From Pseudomonas syringae (GTDB lineage: Bacteria; Pseudomonadota; Gammaproteobacteria; Pseudomonadales; Pseudomonadaceae), in assembly GCF_023278085.1 (NCBI RefSeq), contig NZ_CP066265.1, forward strand, positions 1,766,501-1,830,500: DNA of 64,000 nucleotides, read 5' to 3'. The notes beneath the pieces were generated by a model. The model was not told where the DNA came from, did not search any database, and worked only from the letters and a program-made list of their open reading frames with translations. Below are positions 16,505-27,098 of this stretch, in pieces. The translations under genes were made by a program, and so were the position numbers. The stretch's first letter is position 1. The number at the start of each line of letters is the position of its first letter.

Positions 16505-17797
16505 TCAGGTAGCGGAAGCCGCGACAGGCGCTTCAAGCTTCTGCCCACCCTTGCGGAACAGCACCAGCGTCGCAACCAGCCCCAGCACGGCTGCGCCGGT
16601 CAGCCAGATGCCTGGCGCTGCTTTGTTATCCAGTACGTGAATCAGGTAAGTACAGGCCGCCGGGGTGAAGCCACCGAAGGTTGCAGTCGCCAGGCTGTAG
16701 GCCAGCGAGAAGCCGGTGGTGCGAACGTCGACCGGCATGATCTCGGTCAGCGCCACGACCATGGCGCCGTTGTAGGAGCCATACAGGAACGATAACCACA
16801 GTTCGACCATCAGCAGGTTGCCGAAGCTCGGATGCGCAACCAGCCACGACAGGGCAGGGTAGGCGGTGGCGATGGCCAGCACGGTCGCGGCAATCAGCAG
16901 CGGTTTGCGGCCGATACGGTCCGAGAACGAACCCATGATCGGCAGCCAGATGAAGTTCGACACGCCGACGCAGACTGTTACCAGCAGGCTTTCCAGGTCA
17001 GTCAGGTTCAGCTCGTTCTTGCCGAAGGTCGGGGTGTAGGCGGTGATCAGGTAGAACGTTACGGTGGTCATGACCACCAGCGCCATGCCGCCGATGACCA
17101 GGCCGAAGTTCTGGCCGATCGAGCGCACCACTTCACGCAAGGTCGGGCGATGAGTCCGGGCTTCGAACTCTGGCGACTCTTCCAGCGAACGGCGGATGAT
17201 GAAGATTGCCGGCACGATCAGGCAGCCGATCAGAAACGGCACGCGCCAGCCCCATTCACCCATCTGCTCAGGGCTCAGCCAGTGGTTCAGGCCCACGCCC
17301 AGCAAGCCGGCGAAGACCACCGCTGCCTGTTGGCTGGCGGACTGCCAGCTGACGAAGAAGCCCTTGCGGCCTGGTGTCGAGATTTCAGCCAGATAGACTG
17401 AAACGCCGCCCAGTTCCACGCCAGCCGAGAAGCCTTGCAACAGGCGACCCAGCAGCACCAGCAGCGGTGCGATCACGCCCAGCGTCGCATAACCCGGTAC
17501 ACAGGCAATCAGCAGGGTGCCCATGGCCATCATGGCGAGGGTAATGATCAATCCCTTGCGGCGGCCGTGACGGTCAATGTAGGCACCGAGGAAGATCGCG
17601 CCCAGCGGGCGCATCAGGAAGCCTGCGCCGAAGGTCGCCAGCGAGAGCATCAATGAAGCGAATGCGCTGTCGGAAGGGAAGAAAGTCTTGGCAATGGCCG
17701 TGGCGTAAAAGCCGTAGACCATGAAATCGAACATCTCGAGGAAGTTACCGCTGACAACGCGAAAGATCGCTTTGCCCTTACTGGTGGTGGAGGCCAT
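16505..17797 (-). CDS. MFS citrate/tricarballylate-type proton symporter
   Basis: Encodes 430 residues from ATG 17797. Features of the metabolite:H+ symporter branch (CitA/TcuC/ShiA): [18 protein letters not shown] at the N-terminus, DRHGRRKGL in loop 2-3, [11 protein letters not shown] in segment 4, a second DRIGRKPLL in loop 8-9 and about twelve hydrophobic spans. Closest by eye to citrate-proton symporter CitA. It probably imports citrate or a related tricarboxylate in the inner membrane. No citrate-metabolism genes adjoin it, and it shares a 376-bp divergent region with apbE. Confidence 0.85.
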   Translation of the reverse strand: MASTTSKGKAIFRVVSGNFLEMFDFMVYGFYATAIAKTFFPSDSAFASLMLSLATFGAGFLMRPLGAIFLGAYIDRHGRRKGLIITLAMMAMGTLLIACVPGYATLGVIAPLLVLLGRLLQGFSAGVELGGVSVYLAEISTPGRKGFFVSWQSASQQAAVVFAGLLGVGLNHWLSPEQMGEWGWRVPFLIGCLIVPAIFIIRRSLEESPEFEARTHRPTLREVVRSIGQNFGLVIGGMALVVMTTVTFYLITAYTPTFGKNELNLTDLESLLVTVCVGVSNFIWLPIMGSFSDRIGRKPLLIAATVLAIATAYPALSWLVAHPSFGNLLMVELWLSFLYGSYNGAMVVALTEIMPVDVRTTGFSLAYSLATATFGGFTPAACTYLIHVLDNKAAPGIWLTGAAVLGLVATLVLFRKGGQKLEAPVAASAT

Positions 17798-18173
17798 TTA
17801 GTTACTCGCTCAGGCTCGTCGGCTTGGAGTCCGTTGTCGTTGTTATCCCGTTTACATCGCCGTTACGTGTGTGCGAATGGCGATGCACACTTGTAACAGT
17901 ATGTGTAACAGTGCTCAAAAACAACCGTTTCGGCGATTTGCTATCAGTTAACTGACGCTTGACATGTAGGCGCAGTTGAGCGTCGCCACTCCAGACAGTA
18001 GTGATGAACCGGAACAAAAAATTCGTTAGCCTGCAGGCTTGATGGGAACCATCCAGCCGTTGGTGACCACTTAATAGGTCGTTGTGTTTATCGAGCGCGG
18101 CGCTTGCATGTTCACACAGGCCGCCGTTCACGCTTCCCCCGTCTTGCCCGCTAGCGCAGGTAAGTCGTTTTGA
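17798..18173. other. 376-bp divergent intergenic region with a tandem 9-mer
   Basis: Lies between the divergent citrate-type MFS gene and apbE and must hold promoters for both. The only structure I can see is TGTAACAGT twice, at 17892 and 17904 (12 bp apart), a possible regulator site. No gene or RNA recognised. Confidence 0.4.
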
Positions 18174-19217
18174 ATGATTTTTACAGTGTGGGGCACGGAT
18201 TTGCGCGGTTTTGGCAGGGTTGCAGGGTGCCTGATGTTGCTGGCGTGTGGTGGTTGTGCCCAGGAGCGCAAGCTGGAAAGCTTCGGCGGCCCGACCATGG
18301 GCAGTCATTATTCAGTGGTGTACGTGCGCGGCACCGGGCAGCCTGATGCGCAAGCCTTGCGTCCGGAAGTCGAAGCGATTCTGGCGGAGGTCGATCACCA
18401 GATGTCGCTCTGGCGTAGCGATTCGGATATCGAACGTTTCAACGGCTTGCCTGCCAATAGCTGCCAGACCCTGCCCGAATCGATCCTCAAATTGATCGGT
18501 GTCGGCGAGCAGCTTTCCCGGGACAGTGACGGCGCCTTCGATTTGACGGTCAAGCCGCTGATTGATCTGTGGGGGCTGGGTGCTTATGAGCGCGTTGATG
18601 CGATGCCGTCCATGCGGCAAGTGGCCCAGGCACGAGGCCGGGTTGGCTATCGCAACCTGCGCATCGTCGGGCAGCAATTGTGCAAGAGCGCCGCAGTTCA
18701 GGTTGACCTCAACAGTATCGCCGCCGGGTATACGGTCGACCGCATCAGTCAGCGAATGGACGCCCTCGGGCTGCATGATTACCTGGTGCAGGCCGCCGGT
18801 GAAGTCAAAGTCAACGGGTTCAAACCCGACGGCTCGTCGTGGCGGGTCACCCTCGACGCGCCCGGCGACGCTGGGTATGGCGCGCAAAAAGTCTTCCCCT
18901 TGAACGGCTATGCCGTGTCGACCTCGGGCGATTACCGGCGTTACGCAGAGCGCAGTCCTCGGCGTCCGCCCGACACGCTGGACGCTTTGACCGGCAAACC
19001 TGTCGATCATGCGCTGGCGTCGGTGACGGTCATTCATCCTTCCGCGCTGATGGCCGACGGCCTGTCCTCCCTGTTGCTGATTCTCGGCCCGGAGCGCGGC
19101 TGGAATTACGCGCAAGAACATAAAATCCCTGCTTTTTTTGTGATTCGTGCCGATAAGCGTTTTATCATCCGCAGCAACGCGTCGTTTGATCGTCTGGCCG
19201 TGGAACAGCCGCGCTGA
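18174..19217 (+). CDS. apbE: FAD:protein FMN transferase ApbE
   Basis: Encodes 347 residues. A lipoprotein-type signal (CLMLLACGGC, candidate lipid Cys25 or Cys28) is followed by the ApbE core: FGGPTMGSHYSV, LMSLWRSDSDIERFN, SDGAFDLTVKPLIDLWGLG, VDLNSIAAGYTVDRI, YLVQAAGEV and the C-terminal VTVIHPSALMADGLSS. ApbE attaches FMN to threonine residues of exported flavoproteins such as NqrB/NqrC, using Mg and FAD. From memory, P. aeruginosa has nqr genes beside apbE in this neighbourhood; none occur in this window. sthA follows on the same strand 161 bp later. Confidence 0.93.
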   Translation: MIFTVWGTDLRGFGRVAGCLMLLACGGCAQERKLESFGGPTMGSHYSVVYVRGTGQPDAQALRPEVEAILAEVDHQMSLWRSDSDIERFNGLPANSCQTLPESILKLIGVGEQLSRDSDGAFDLTVKPLIDLWGLGAYERVDAMPSMRQVAQARGRVGYRNLRIVGQQLCKSAAVQVDLNSIAAGYTVDRISQRMDALGLHDYLVQAAGEVKVNGFKPDGSSWRVTLDAPGDAGYGAQKVFPLNGYAVSTSGDYRRYAERSPRRPPDTLDALTGKPVDHALASVTVIHPSALMADGLSSLLLILGPERGWNYAQEHKIPAFFVIRADKRFIIRSNASFDRLAVEQPR

Positions 19218-19378
19218 TTCAGCGTGCGAATCAGGTATTCCAGAAATTCGTCCAGACAAAAATTGGCCTTCGACGCGACCAAGGGTTAATGTTCGCCGCC
19301 TCGGTGTAGCGCTAGACTGCGCCGCGTGATTTAGCCAGAGATGCCAGAGTGGCGCCTCGGTCTGTTTAAGGAGTACGC

Positions 19379-20773
19379 ATGGCTGTCTACAACTACGACG
19401 TAGTGGTACTGGGTTCCGGCCCTGCCGGAGAAGGCGCGGCAATGAATGCCGCCAAGGCGGGGCGCAAGGTCGCCATGGTCGACAGCCGTCGGCAAGTGGG
19501 TGGCAATTGCACTCATTTGGGCACCATCCCGTCCAAGGCTCTGCGTCACTCGGTCAAGCAGATCATTCAGTTCAACACCAATCCCATGTTCCGGGCCATC
19601 GGCGAGCCGCGCTGGTTTTCGTTTCCGGATGTGTTGAAAAACGCCGAAATGGTCATCTCCAAGCAAGTGGCCTCGCGCACCAGTTACTACGCCCGCAACC
19701 GGGTCGACGTGTTCTTCGGCACCGGCAGCTTTGCCGACGAGACCAGCATCAACGTGGTCTGCCCCAACGGTGTCGTGGAAAAGCTGGTTGCCAACCAGAT
19801 CATCATCGCCACCGGCTCGCGCCCCTACCGCCCGGCCGACATCGATTTCAGCCACAAGCGCATCTACGATAGCGACACCATCCTCAGCCTGGGCCATACG
19901 CCACGCAAGCTGATCATCTACGGCGCCGGTGTCATCGGCTGCGAATACGCGTCGATCTTCAGTGGTCTGGGTGTGCTGGTCGAGCTGGTGGACAACCGCG
20001 ATCAACTGCTGAGCTTCCTCGATTCGGAAATCTCCCAGGCACTGAGCTATCACTTCAGTAACAACAACGTGATGGTTCGTCACAACGAAGAATACGAAAA
20101 GGTCGAAGGGCTGGATAACGGCGTTGTCCTGCACCTGAAGTCCGGCAAGAAGATTAAGGCGGATGCTCTGCTGTGGTGTAACGGGCGTACCGGCAACACC
20201 GACAAGCTGGGGCTTGAGAACATCGGCCTGAAGGCCAACGGCCGTGGTCAGATCGAAGTGGACGAGACCTACCGCACCAGTGTTTCCAACGTCTACGGCG
20301 CGGGCGATGTGATCGGCTGGCCAAGCCTGGCCAGCGCGGCGTATGACCAGGGTCGTTCAGCGGCAGGCAGCATGGTCGATAACGGCAGCTGGCGTTACGT
20401 CAACGACGTGCCGACCGGGATCTATACCATTCCCGAGATCAGTTCGATCGGCAAGAACGAGCACGAACTCACACAGGCCAAGGTGCCGTACGAAGTGGGC
20501 AAGGCGTTCTTCAAGGGCATGGCGCGTGCGCAGATTTCCGGCGAGCGGGTCGGTATGCTGAAGATACTTTTCCACCGCGAGACGCTTGAGGTGCTGGGCG
20601 TGCATTGCTTCGGCGACCAGGCGTCCGAGATCGTGCACATCGGTCAGGCCATCATGAGCCAGCCGGGCGAGGCGAACACGATCAAGTACTTCGTCAACAC
20701 CACGTTCAACTACCCGACCATGGCCGAAGCCTATCGGGTAGCGGCTTACGACGGCCTCAACCGGCTTTTTTAA
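19379..20773 (+). CDS. sthA: Soluble pyridine nucleotide transhydrogenase
   Basis: Encodes 464 residues with AAGGAG upstream of ATG 19379. FAD motif [12 protein letters not shown] is at residues 8-19. The redox region reads [16 protein letters not shown]: the first Cys is kept and the second is Thr, the SthA pattern that separates it from dithiol flavoproteins such as lipoamide dehydrogenase. The NAD motif is [13 protein letters not shown] and the second FAD motif is VYGAGDVIG. It transfers hydride between NADPH and NAD+ in the cytosol. The neighbour order sthA/GDPD/PilZ/lolCDE matches other pseudomonads. Confidence 0.96.
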   Translation: MAVYNYDVVVLGSGPAGEGAAMNAAKAGRKVAMVDSRRQVGGNCTHLGTIPSKALRHSVKQIIQFNTNPMFRAIGEPRWFSFPDVLKNAEMVISKQVASRTSYYARNRVDVFFGTGSFADETSINVVCPNGVVEKLVANQIIIATGSRPYRPADIDFSHKRIYDSDTILSLGHTPRKLIIYGAGVIGCEYASIFSGLGVLVELVDNRDQLLSFLDSEISQALSYHFSNNNVMVRHNEEYEKVEGLDNGVVLHLKSGKKIKADALLWCNGRTGNTDKLGLENIGLKANGRGQIEVDETYRTSVSNVYGAGDVIGWPSLASAAYDQGRSAAGSMVDNGSWRYVNDVPTGIYTIPEISSIGKNEHELTQAKVPYEVGKAFFKGMARAQISGERVGMLKILFHRETLEVLGVHCFGDQASEIVHIGQAIMSQPGEANTIKYFVNTTFNYPTMAEAYRVAAYDGLNRLF

Positions 20774-20778
20774 GCGAC

Positions 20779-20811
20779 TCCGGCCGGTGGCCTGAGCCGG
20801 CCGGGGAGACC
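20779..20811. terminator. GC-rich hairpin between convergent sthA and GDPD genes
   Basis: CTCCGGCCGG pairs with CCGGCCGGGGAG across an 11-nt loop between the two convergent stops. T-runs are weak on both strands, so terminator function is plausible rather than clear. Confidence 0.5.
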
Positions 20812-20815
20812 GATT

Positions 20816-21538
20816 TCAGTGATTCCCGAGCGTGGCGGTGGCCAAACCGGGAAAGTCTGTAATCAGGCTGTCAACGCCGAAATCAGCGAGCCTGCGCATC
20901 AGTGCAGGCTCGTTGACTGTCCACACCGACACATGCAGGCCCTGACGCTGTGCTTTCTGCAGGCGCTCCGGGGTACACAGTGTCCAGTTCAAGGCCAGAA
21001 TCTCACAGCCGTAGCTCTGCGCGACTTTCAACGGGTCGAGCCAGGCGTATTCGGCCACCAGCCCGCGAGAAATGTCCGGGGTCAGGTCCAGGGCGGCACG
21101 CAGCACTTCGCGAGAACTGGAGGTGATGGTGACCTTGTCCAGCAACCCATGACGCTGAACCATTTCCCGGATGGCCAGCACGGTGTTGGCTGCGCGGGTG
21201 CGGGAAGCGCTTTTGACTTCCAGTTGCCAGTGCTCGAAATCACACTGTTCGAACAGCTCTTCCAGGCGCGGGATGGGGCAGGGCGACACCCAGCCCGGTC
21301 CACCCTTGCGCGCATCGTAGGTCACCAGATCGGCCGCCAGGTGCTCGTTGACCTTGCCGCGCCGGTCGGTGGTGCGCTTGAGGGTCGGGTCGTGAATGAC
21401 CATCAACTCTCCGTCCAGTGACAGGTGCAGATCCAGTTCACAGCGGCGCACGCCGTGCTTGAGACATTCCTGGAAGCTGACCAGGGTGTTTTCCGGTGCT
21501 TCGCCCTTGGCGCCGCGGTGGCCGTAGATAAGGGTCAC
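20816..21538 (-). CDS. Glycerophosphodiester phosphodiesterase (UgpQ-like)
   Basis: Starts at GTG 21538, with AGGAG 6 nt upstream, giving 240 residues (VTLIYGHRGAKGEAPENTL). The HRG...PENT motif and CELDLHLSLDGELMVIHDPTLKRTT supply the GDPD metal and catalytic residues (two His, Glu, Asp). VKSASRT and VWTVNEPALMRRLADFGVDSLITDFP complete the TIM barrel. It releases glycerol 3-phosphate from glycerophosphodiesters. No signal peptide, so it should act in the cytosol. Longer in-frame readings upstream overlap the PilZ gene and are rejected. Confidence 0.92.
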   Translation of the reverse strand: MTLIYGHRGAKGEAPENTLVSFQECLKHGVRRCELDLHLSLDGELMVIHDPTLKRTTDRRGKVNEHLAADLVTYDARKGGPGWVSPCPIPRLEELFEQCDFEHWQLEVKSASRTRAANTVLAIREMVQRHGLLDKVTITSSSREVLRAALDLTPDISRGLVAEYAWLDPLKVAQSYGCEILALNWTLCTPERLQKAQRQGLHVSVWTVNEPALMRRLADFGVDSLITDFPGLATATLGNH

Positions 21539-21596
21539 GTTTACTCCTGGCCTGAAAGGCGCCGACTGCTGATGTGAAATAAAAGGGTCAGGACAC

Positions 21597-22184
21597 TTAA
21601 TTCCCGGATGGCTGGCCTTGTTCCAGCGCCTGCCGCCGGTGCTGGGCCTGGCGCTGCAGGACGTGGCGCGCGAGCAATTGACGCTGCGCGTCTGGCAGGT
21701 TGACGAATTCGGTGCTGATGTCGAAATGACCATCCGCCAGCGCATCGCACTGGGAAACTCTGGCGCGCAGCATCAGGCCGGCAGCCTGGGGCATCAGTAC
21801 CATCTTGATCGACAGCTGTTCGCCCACTGCAAAACCTTGTTGCGAATTGAATTGAATCCCGCCTTCGGACAGTTTCACCGGCTGAGGAGCCCCGAGCTTG
21901 CCCAGCGCTGTGTGCGCGACGACCTCACCCAACAGGTCGATACGCTTGCTCAAGGACTTGAGAAAACTGTTCAGTACCCGGTCGCGCTCGTCGAGCTGGC
22001 GCATCAAGTGCTGCGATTCGAACTCGGCGACATGCAGCTCGCTGAGCAGGTCGAACAGCGTCGAGGTGTCCTGCATAGCATCCTGGCTTGCCTGATCGGC
22101 GCAAGACAACGGGTTAATTTCCAGTGCGACGCTGTCGTCGATACGGTAGTATTCGCGGCGTCCTGCTTCATCTAATGTCGACAT
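21597..22184 (-). CDS. PilZ domain-containing protein, 195 residues
   Basis: MSTLDEAGRREYYRIDDSVALEINPL begins with RREYYRI, resembling the RxxxR c-di-GMP contact. The C-terminal PilZ part shows KLSEGGIQFNS (D/NxSxxG position, here LSEGG) and VSQCDALADGHFDISTEFVNL. Between them is a coiled helical insert (ESQHLMRQLDERDRVLNSFL). It may bind c-di-GMP, but the motif is imperfect. It lies upstream of the GDPD gene on the same strand with a 58-bp gap and is divergent from lolC, as in other Pseudomonas. Confidence 0.82.
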   Translation of the reverse strand: MSTLDEAGRREYYRIDDSVALEINPLSCADQASQDAMQDTSTLFDLLSELHVAEFESQHLMRQLDERDRVLNSFLKSLSKRIDLLGEVVAHTALGKLGAPQPVKLSEGGIQFNSQQGFAVGEQLSIKMVLMPQAAGLMLRARVSQCDALADGHFDISTEFVNLPDAQRQLLARHVLQRQAQHRRQALEQGQPSGN

Positions 22185-22286
22185 GGCGAACCCAAGCTAG
22201 CGGCGGTGGTCAGAGAGTTTCGAGTGTAAAGCTGCACGTCAAGGCCCGCCACACGGACGTCCTCATTCCTGCGAACAAAATCCTAC

Positions 22287-23537
22287 ATGTTCAGACCTCT
22301 TTTTGTATTTATCGGCACGCGCTACACCCGTGCGAAGCGACGCAATCACTTTGTTTCCTTCATCTCCCTGACGTCCATGATCGGCCTGGCCCTCGGCGTC
22401 GTAGTGATGATAGTCGTGTTGTCGGTCATGAACGGCTTCGATCACGAGATGCGCACCCGCGTCCTCGGCATGGTACCCCACGCCACCATCGAATCCGCTG
22501 ACCCGATCACCGACTGGCGTGGCCTGGCCGCGAAGGTTCAGGAAAACCCGCAGGTGCTGGCGGTTGCGCCGTTCACCCAGATGCAGGGTTTGCTGACCCA
22601 CGACGGCAAGGTGCAGAAGGTGCTGCTCAACGGCATCGACCCGGTTGAGGAGCGCAAGGTCTCGATCATCGACCACTTCATCAAGCAGGGCCAGCTCGAC
22701 AGCCTGTCCCCCGGCAGCTTCGGCATCATGATCGGCGACAAGGCCGCGGCCAAGCTGGGCGTTGGGATCGGCGACAAGCTGACCTTCGTCGCCCCCGAGG
22801 TGACGGTAACGCCGGCCGGGATGTTCCCGCGCATGAAACGTTTCGAAGTGACCGGCATCTTTCATGTCGGCGCTGGCGAGATCGACGGTTTTCTCGGGTT
22901 GACCAACCTCGATGACCTGGGCCGTCTGCATCGCTGGAAGCCGAATCAGGTGCAGGGGCTGCGGCTGAAGTTCGATGATCTGTTCGCTGCGCCACGCACT
23001 TCGTGGGAAATCGCCCAGAAGCTGGGCGAAAACAACTTCTATTCCCGTGACTGGACCCGCACCCACGGCAACCTCTATCAGGCCATCCGCATGGAAAAAG
23101 CCATGATCGGCCTGTTGCTGCTACTGATCGTGGCGGTTGCGGCGTTCAACATCATTTCCACACTGGTGATGGTGGTCAATGACAAGAAGGGCGACATCGC
23201 GATCCTGCGCACACTGGGCTCCACGCCACGCCAGATCATGGCGATCTTCATGGTGCAGGGCACGGTGATCGGTGTGGTCGGGACGTTGATCGGCGCGGCG
23301 CTGGGCATTCTGGCGGCGCTTAATGTCAGTGCCGCCATCTCGATGCTCGAAGGGCTGATCGGCCACAAGTTCCTCAATGCCGACGTCTATTTCATTGATT
23401 ACCTGCCTTCGCAACTGATGGCCCAGGACGTGTTCCAGGTCTGCGGTGCGGCGTTGGTCCTGAGTTTCCTCGCCACCCTGTATCCCGCCTGGCGTGCCGC
23501 GCGCACCCAGCCGGCGGAGGCGTTACGTTATGAGTGA
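22287..23537 (+). CDS. lolC: Lipoprotein-releasing ABC transporter permease LolC
   Basis: Encodes 416 residues. The N-terminal [23 protein letters not shown] is followed by a first membrane span ([17 protein letters not shown]), a periplasmic domain of about 220 residues, then three spans at the C-terminus ([38 protein letters not shown]; a final span before the [19 protein letters not shown] tail). This is the Lol permease architecture. With LolD and LolE it extracts outer-membrane lipoproteins and hands them to LolA. Its stop overlaps lolD by 8 bp. Confidence 0.95.
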   Translation: MFRPLFVFIGTRYTRAKRRNHFVSFISLTSMIGLALGVVVMIVVLSVMNGFDHEMRTRVLGMVPHATIESADPITDWRGLAAKVQENPQVLAVAPFTQMQGLLTHDGKVQKVLLNGIDPVEERKVSIIDHFIKQGQLDSLSPGSFGIMIGDKAAAKLGVGIGDKLTFVAPEVTVTPAGMFPRMKRFEVTGIFHVGAGEIDGFLGLTNLDDLGRLHRWKPNQVQGLRLKFDDLFAAPRTSWEIAQKLGENNFYSRDWTRTHGNLYQAIRMEKAMIGLLLLLIVAVAAFNIISTLVMVVNDKKGDIAILRTLGSTPRQIMAIFMVQGTVIGVVGTLIGAALGILAALNVSAAISMLEGLIGHKFLNADVYFIDYLPSQLMAQDVFQVCGAALVLSFLATLYPAWRAARTQPAEALRYE

Positions 23538-24228
23538 GTCGGGCATGTCTGATAAAGCAGTATTGAGTTGCCGCAACCTGGGTAAATCCTACGAGGAAGG
23601 CCCGGAGTCGGTGGTGGTGTTGTCTGGCCTGCAACTGGAGTTGCATCCGGGCGAGCGGGTCGCGATTGTCGGTACGTCGGGGTCGGGTAAAAGTACCTTG
23701 CTGAACCTGCTGGGCGGGCTGGATACGCCTTCCGAAGGCAGCGTCTGGCTTGCCGGCGAGGAGCTGTCGGCACTTGGCGAAAAAGCCCGTGGCCTGCTGC
23801 GTAACCGGGCCTTGGGTTTCGTCTACCAGTTTCACCATTTGCTGCCCGAGTTCACGGCGCTGGAAAACGTCTGCATGCCGCTGCTGATCGGCCGTACCGC
23901 GATCCCCGAGGCGCGTCAGCGTGCCAGCGCGTTGCTGGAGCGGGTCGGTCTTGGTCATCGTCTGGCGCACAAGCCTTCGGAATTGTCGGGTGGTGAGCGG
24001 CAGCGCGTGGCCATCGCCCGTGCGCTGATCAACCAGCCGGGTCTGGTAATGCTCGACGAGCCTACCGGCAACCTCGATCACCACACCGCGCAGGGCATAC
24101 AAGACCTGATGCGTGAATTGAGCACGTCGTCGCGCACCGCGTTCCTGATCGTGACTCACGACATGAGCCTTGCCAGGCAGATGGACCGCGTGTTGCGTCT
24201 GGAAGGCGGGCGTCTGGTCGAAGCCTGA
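23530..24228 (+). CDS. lolD: Lipoprotein-releasing ABC transporter ATP-binding subunit LolD
   Basis: Encodes 232 residues. Walker A is GTSGSGKST, the signature is [15 protein letters not shown], Walker B is [12 protein letters not shown], and the H-loop is [21 protein letters not shown] sequence follows the Q-loop ([16 protein letters not shown]). This is the MacB/LolD branch of ABC ATPases. It powers lipoprotein release with LolC and LolE. The start overlaps the end of lolC, indicating translational coupling. Confidence 0.96.
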   Translation: MSESGMSDKAVLSCRNLGKSYEEGPESVVVLSGLQLELHPGERVAIVGTSGSGKSTLLNLLGGLDTPSEGSVWLAGEELSALGEKARGLLRNRALGFVYQFHHLLPEFTALENVCMPLLIGRTAIPEARQRASALLERVGLGHRLAHKPSELSGGERQRVAIARALINQPGLVMLDEPTGNLDHHTAQGIQDLMRELSTSSRTAFLIVTHDMSLARQMDRVLRLEGGRLVEA

Positions 24229-24316
24229 TTCACCGGCTCGGCGCCATTCATCGCGCCGGGTTTTACATTTTTTACGACGCCATTTTCCACGTGCTTATTT
24301 TCACGGTGCTTCGCGA

Positions 24317-25561
24317 ATGTTCAGACCGTTACCCATCTTCATCGGCATGCGCTATACCCGCGCCAAGCGCCGCAAAAGCTTCATCTCGTTCATTTCGATG
24401 ACCTCGATGATCGGCCTGGCACTGGGCGTGCTGGCCATGATCGTGGTGCTGTCGGTCATGAACGGTTTCCAGCGCGAAATGAGCTCACGGATTCTGGGCA
24501 TGGTGCCGCATGCGGTAATCGCCGGTAACACGCCGGTGGATGACTGGAAACCGCTGGCCGCTGCCGCGCTGAAAAACCCTGAGGTCACCGCTGCCGTGCC
24601 GTTTACCGACATGGAAGGCATGCTGTCCTACAAGGGTTCGATGCAGCCGATCCAGATCAGCGGTGTCGATCCTGCGCTGGAGCATGAGGTGTCGATCGTT
24701 ACCCGGCACATTACCCGCGGCAGCATCGAGGACCTGAAACCGGGCGAGTTCGGTGTGGTGCTGGGTGATCTGACTGCGCGGCGCTTTCGCCTGACAATCG
24801 GCGACAAACTCACCCTGATCGTGCCGGAAGTCAGCAGCGCACCGGGCGGTATCACGCCACGCCTGCAACGCCTGACGGTGGTCGGCATCTTCAAGGTTGG
24901 CGCAGAGCTGGACGGCTCGATGGGGCTGATCAACATTGCCGATGCCGCGCAGATGCAGCGCTGGCAGCCTGATCAGGTGCAGGGCGTGCGGTTGGCGCTG
25001 AAGGACTTGTACAAGGCGCCTCAGGTGTCTACCGCCATTGCGGCCGGGCTGGGCGACGGCTATCACGCCGATGACTGGACGCATACCCAAGGCAGTCTGT
25101 TCAGCGCGATGAAGATGGAAAAGACCATGATTGGCCTGTTGCTGCTGATGATCGTCGCTGTGGCGGCGTTCAACATCATTGCCACGCTGATCATGGTGGT
25201 CAACGACAAGGGCGCAGACATTGCGATCCTGCGCACCATCGGTGCCACGCCTCGTCAGATCATGGCGATCTTCATGGTTCAGGGCACGGTGATCGGCATT
25301 GTCGGCACGTTGATCGGTGGTGTTCTCGGCATTATTGCCGCCTTGAACGTCAGCAGTCTGGTGGGCTGGATCGAACGGGTCAGCGGCCAGCATATCTTCA
25401 GTTCCGATGTGTACTTCATCAGCAACCTGCCTTCCGAGCTGCAGGGCGGCGATGTGCTGCTGATCTGCAGCGCCGGTTTCATTCTGAGCTTCCTTGCCAC
25501 CGTCTACCCGGCCTGGCGTGCGGCGCAGATCCAGCCTGCGCATGCGTTGCGTTACGAGTAA
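24317..25561 (+). CDS. lolE: Lipoprotein-releasing ABC transporter permease LolE
   Basis: Start ATG 24317 gives 414 residues with the same architecture as LolC and strong similarity to it ([40 protein letters not shown], identical [16 protein letters not shown]). The longer in-frame reading from 24170 runs through the end of lolD and is rejected. A 88-bp gap separates it from lolD. LolC and LolE form a heterodimeric inner-membrane channel for lipoprotein sorting. LolC/LolE similarity at the DNA level offers material for recombination. Confidence 0.95.
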   Translation: MFRPLPIFIGMRYTRAKRRKSFISFISMTSMIGLALGVLAMIVVLSVMNGFQREMSSRILGMVPHAVIAGNTPVDDWKPLAAAALKNPEVTAAVPFTDMEGMLSYKGSMQPIQISGVDPALEHEVSIVTRHITRGSIEDLKPGEFGVVLGDLTARRFRLTIGDKLTLIVPEVSSAPGGITPRLQRLTVVGIFKVGAELDGSMGLINIADAAQMQRWQPDQVQGVRLALKDLYKAPQVSTAIAAGLGDGYHADDWTHTQGSLFSAMKMEKTMIGLLLLMIVAVAAFNIIATLIMVVNDKGADIAILRTIGATPRQIMAIFMVQGTVIGIVGTLIGGVLGIIAALNVSSLVGWIERVSGQHIFSSDVYFISNLPSELQGGDVLLICSAGFILSFLATVYPAWRAAQIQPAHALRYE

Positions 25562-25698
25562 TCCGGCAGCCTGATTGTGGGTCATCGCAGCGTTGTATTT
25601 TGCATCGCGATGGCTCGCGGGCCACAGCGGATTTTTCGCTGAAAGCCCGCTGCAAACCCTATAAACTCGCCGCGTTAATCCACGATCCAGGTATCGTT

Positions 25699-26529
25699 AT
25701 GCATCCCGCAGCCGAACACTCGCCGCTGGGCAAGTCCAGTGAGTACATCGCCACCTATACGCCGTCCCTGTTGTTCCCGATCCCGCGCGCCGCAAAATGG
25801 GCCGAGCTGGGGCTGACCGCGCAGACGCTGCCGTACACCGGTGTCGATTTCTGGAACTGCTACGAGCTGTCCTGGTTACTGCCGTCCGGCAAACCGGTGG
25901 TCGCGATTGCCGAGTTCAGCATTCCGGCTGACTCGCCGAATATTATTGAATCGAAGTCTTTCAAGCTGTACCTCAACTCGCTGAACCAGACGGCTTTCGA
26001 TGGTGCTGTCCAGGTACAGACGACGCTTGAAAAGGATTTGTCAGCGGCTGCAGGCAAGCCGGTGGGCGTGCGTATTCGCAGCCTGGCGGAAATCGAAGGG
26101 GAGGGTGTCGCGGCATTGCCGGGCGTGTGTATCGACGACCTGGACATCACGGTCAGCAGCTACGACCGGCCGCAGCCTGAATTGCTGCGCTGTGACGAGT
26201 CGCAGGTGGTCGAGGAGCGCGTGCACAGTCATCTGCTCAAATCCAACTGCCCGGTCACCAGCCAGCCCGATTGGGGCAGCGTAGTGGTCGACTATCGCGG
26301 TGCGGCGCTGGATCACGCCAGCTTGCTGGCGTACATCGTCAGCTTCCGCCAGCACTCGGACTTTCACGAACAGTGCGTAGAAAGAATCTTCCTCGACCTG
26401 CAGCGTCTGCTCAAGCCGGAGAAGCTGACGGTCTACGCACGCTACGTGCGCCGTGGGGGGCTGGACATCAACCCGTACCGCAGCACTGAAGTGCTCAGCG
26501 TGGACAATCGCAGGTTGGCGCGGCAGTAG
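25699..26529 (+). CDS. queF: NADPH-dependent 7-cyano-7-deazaguanine reductase QueF
   Basis: Encodes 276 residues from ATG 25699, the length of the two-domain (E. coli-type) Que[13 protein letters not shown] and the QueF NADPH motif region [26 protein letters not shown] are in the N-terminal half; the catalytic Cys is in [14 protein letters not shown], with ESKSFKLY as the substrate motif and [10 protein letters not shown] in the second tunnel fold. It reduces preQ0 to preQ1 in queuosine synthesis. Single gene followed by REP repeats. The upstream in-frame extension from 25600 lacks a ribosome site. Confidence 0.96.
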   Translation: MHPAAEHSPLGKSSEYIATYTPSLLFPIPRAAKWAELGLTAQTLPYTGVDFWNCYELSWLLPSGKPVVAIAEFSIPADSPNIIESKSFKLYLNSLNQTAFDGAVQVQTTLEKDLSAAAGKPVGVRIRSLAEIEGEGVAALPGVCIDDLDITVSSYDRPQPELLRCDESQVVEERVHSHLLKSNCPVTSQPDWGSVVVDYRGAALDHASLLAYIVSFRQHSDFHEQCVERIFLDLQRLLKPEKLTVYARYVRRGGLDINPYRSTEVLSVDNRRLARQ

Positions 26530-26538
26530 ATTCGTCAC

Positions 26539-26707
26539 GTGCCAATGCTCTGCGCAGGGTCTGCATCCCTTGCGACGCAGAGCGTCGAGAAATGCGTTCC
26601 CACGCTGGAGCGTAGGGAACGATAACCCCGACTATCGCGACTATCGTGCGACGCTCCGCGTCGGCATGCCGTTCAGGACGCTCTGCGTCCTCTTGGCGAG
26701 GCGGTGC
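26539..26707. repeat. REP-type palindromic repeat cluster
   Basis: Contains the same pieces as the array at 63.3 kb: TTGCGACGCAGAGCGTCG, CCCACGCTGGAGCGT, ACGATAACC, GTGCGACGCTCCGCGTCGGC and CGGACGCT-like arms (here CAGGACGCTCTGCGTCC). Order differs from the tandem array and two ACTATCG units adjoin. It lies between queF and the DUF4404 gene, consistent with extragenic REP/BIME elements of pseudomonads. Confidence 0.8.
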
Positions 26708-26725
26708 CATCCACCCAACGCCTGA

Positions 26726-26995
26726 TCAAATCCCGATATTACCCAGCGTCTGCACGATGCTGCGCAGTGTGCCGGCGATACCGGGATGCTCCAGCTCAAA
26801 ACGTTCTACAGCCAGGTTCACGCCATCCGCCAGGCTGCTGTCCTGTTCATGAGTCGCGTGTTCCAGTTGGATCTTCGTTTCAATTTGTTGCATGAGTTCG
26901 TGCAGGTTGTCGCGCTCGGATTCCGAAAGCGGCGGGTTGTGCTCAAGTTGCTCGCGCAGTGTATTGAGTTGTTCTTGAAGTTCGCGGGCAGGCAT
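26726..26995 (-). CDS. DUF4404 family protein
   Basis: Encodes 89 residues from ATG 26995. MPARELQEQLNTLREQLEHNPPLSESERDNLHELMQQIE is a heptad-like amphipathic helix pattern; the C-terminus reads VNLAVERFELEHPGIAGTLRSIVQTLGNIGI, characteristic of DUF4404. No signal or membrane segment. Function unknown. GGAGCACTCC-like sequence just upstream supplies a ribosome site. Confidence 0.8.
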   Translation of the reverse strand: MPARELQEQLNTLREQLEHNPPLSESERDNLHELMQQIETKIQLEHATHEQDSSLADGVNLAVERFELEHPGIAGTLRSIVQTLGNIGI

Positions 26996-27098
26996 GGAGT
27001 GCTCCTTGATTGATAAGTCTGACTCATGGACTTCGCCGTGCGGCTAAAGGTCCGTCATGACTCAAGACTAATCCAGTAATCCCCTCAATGCATGTGTA

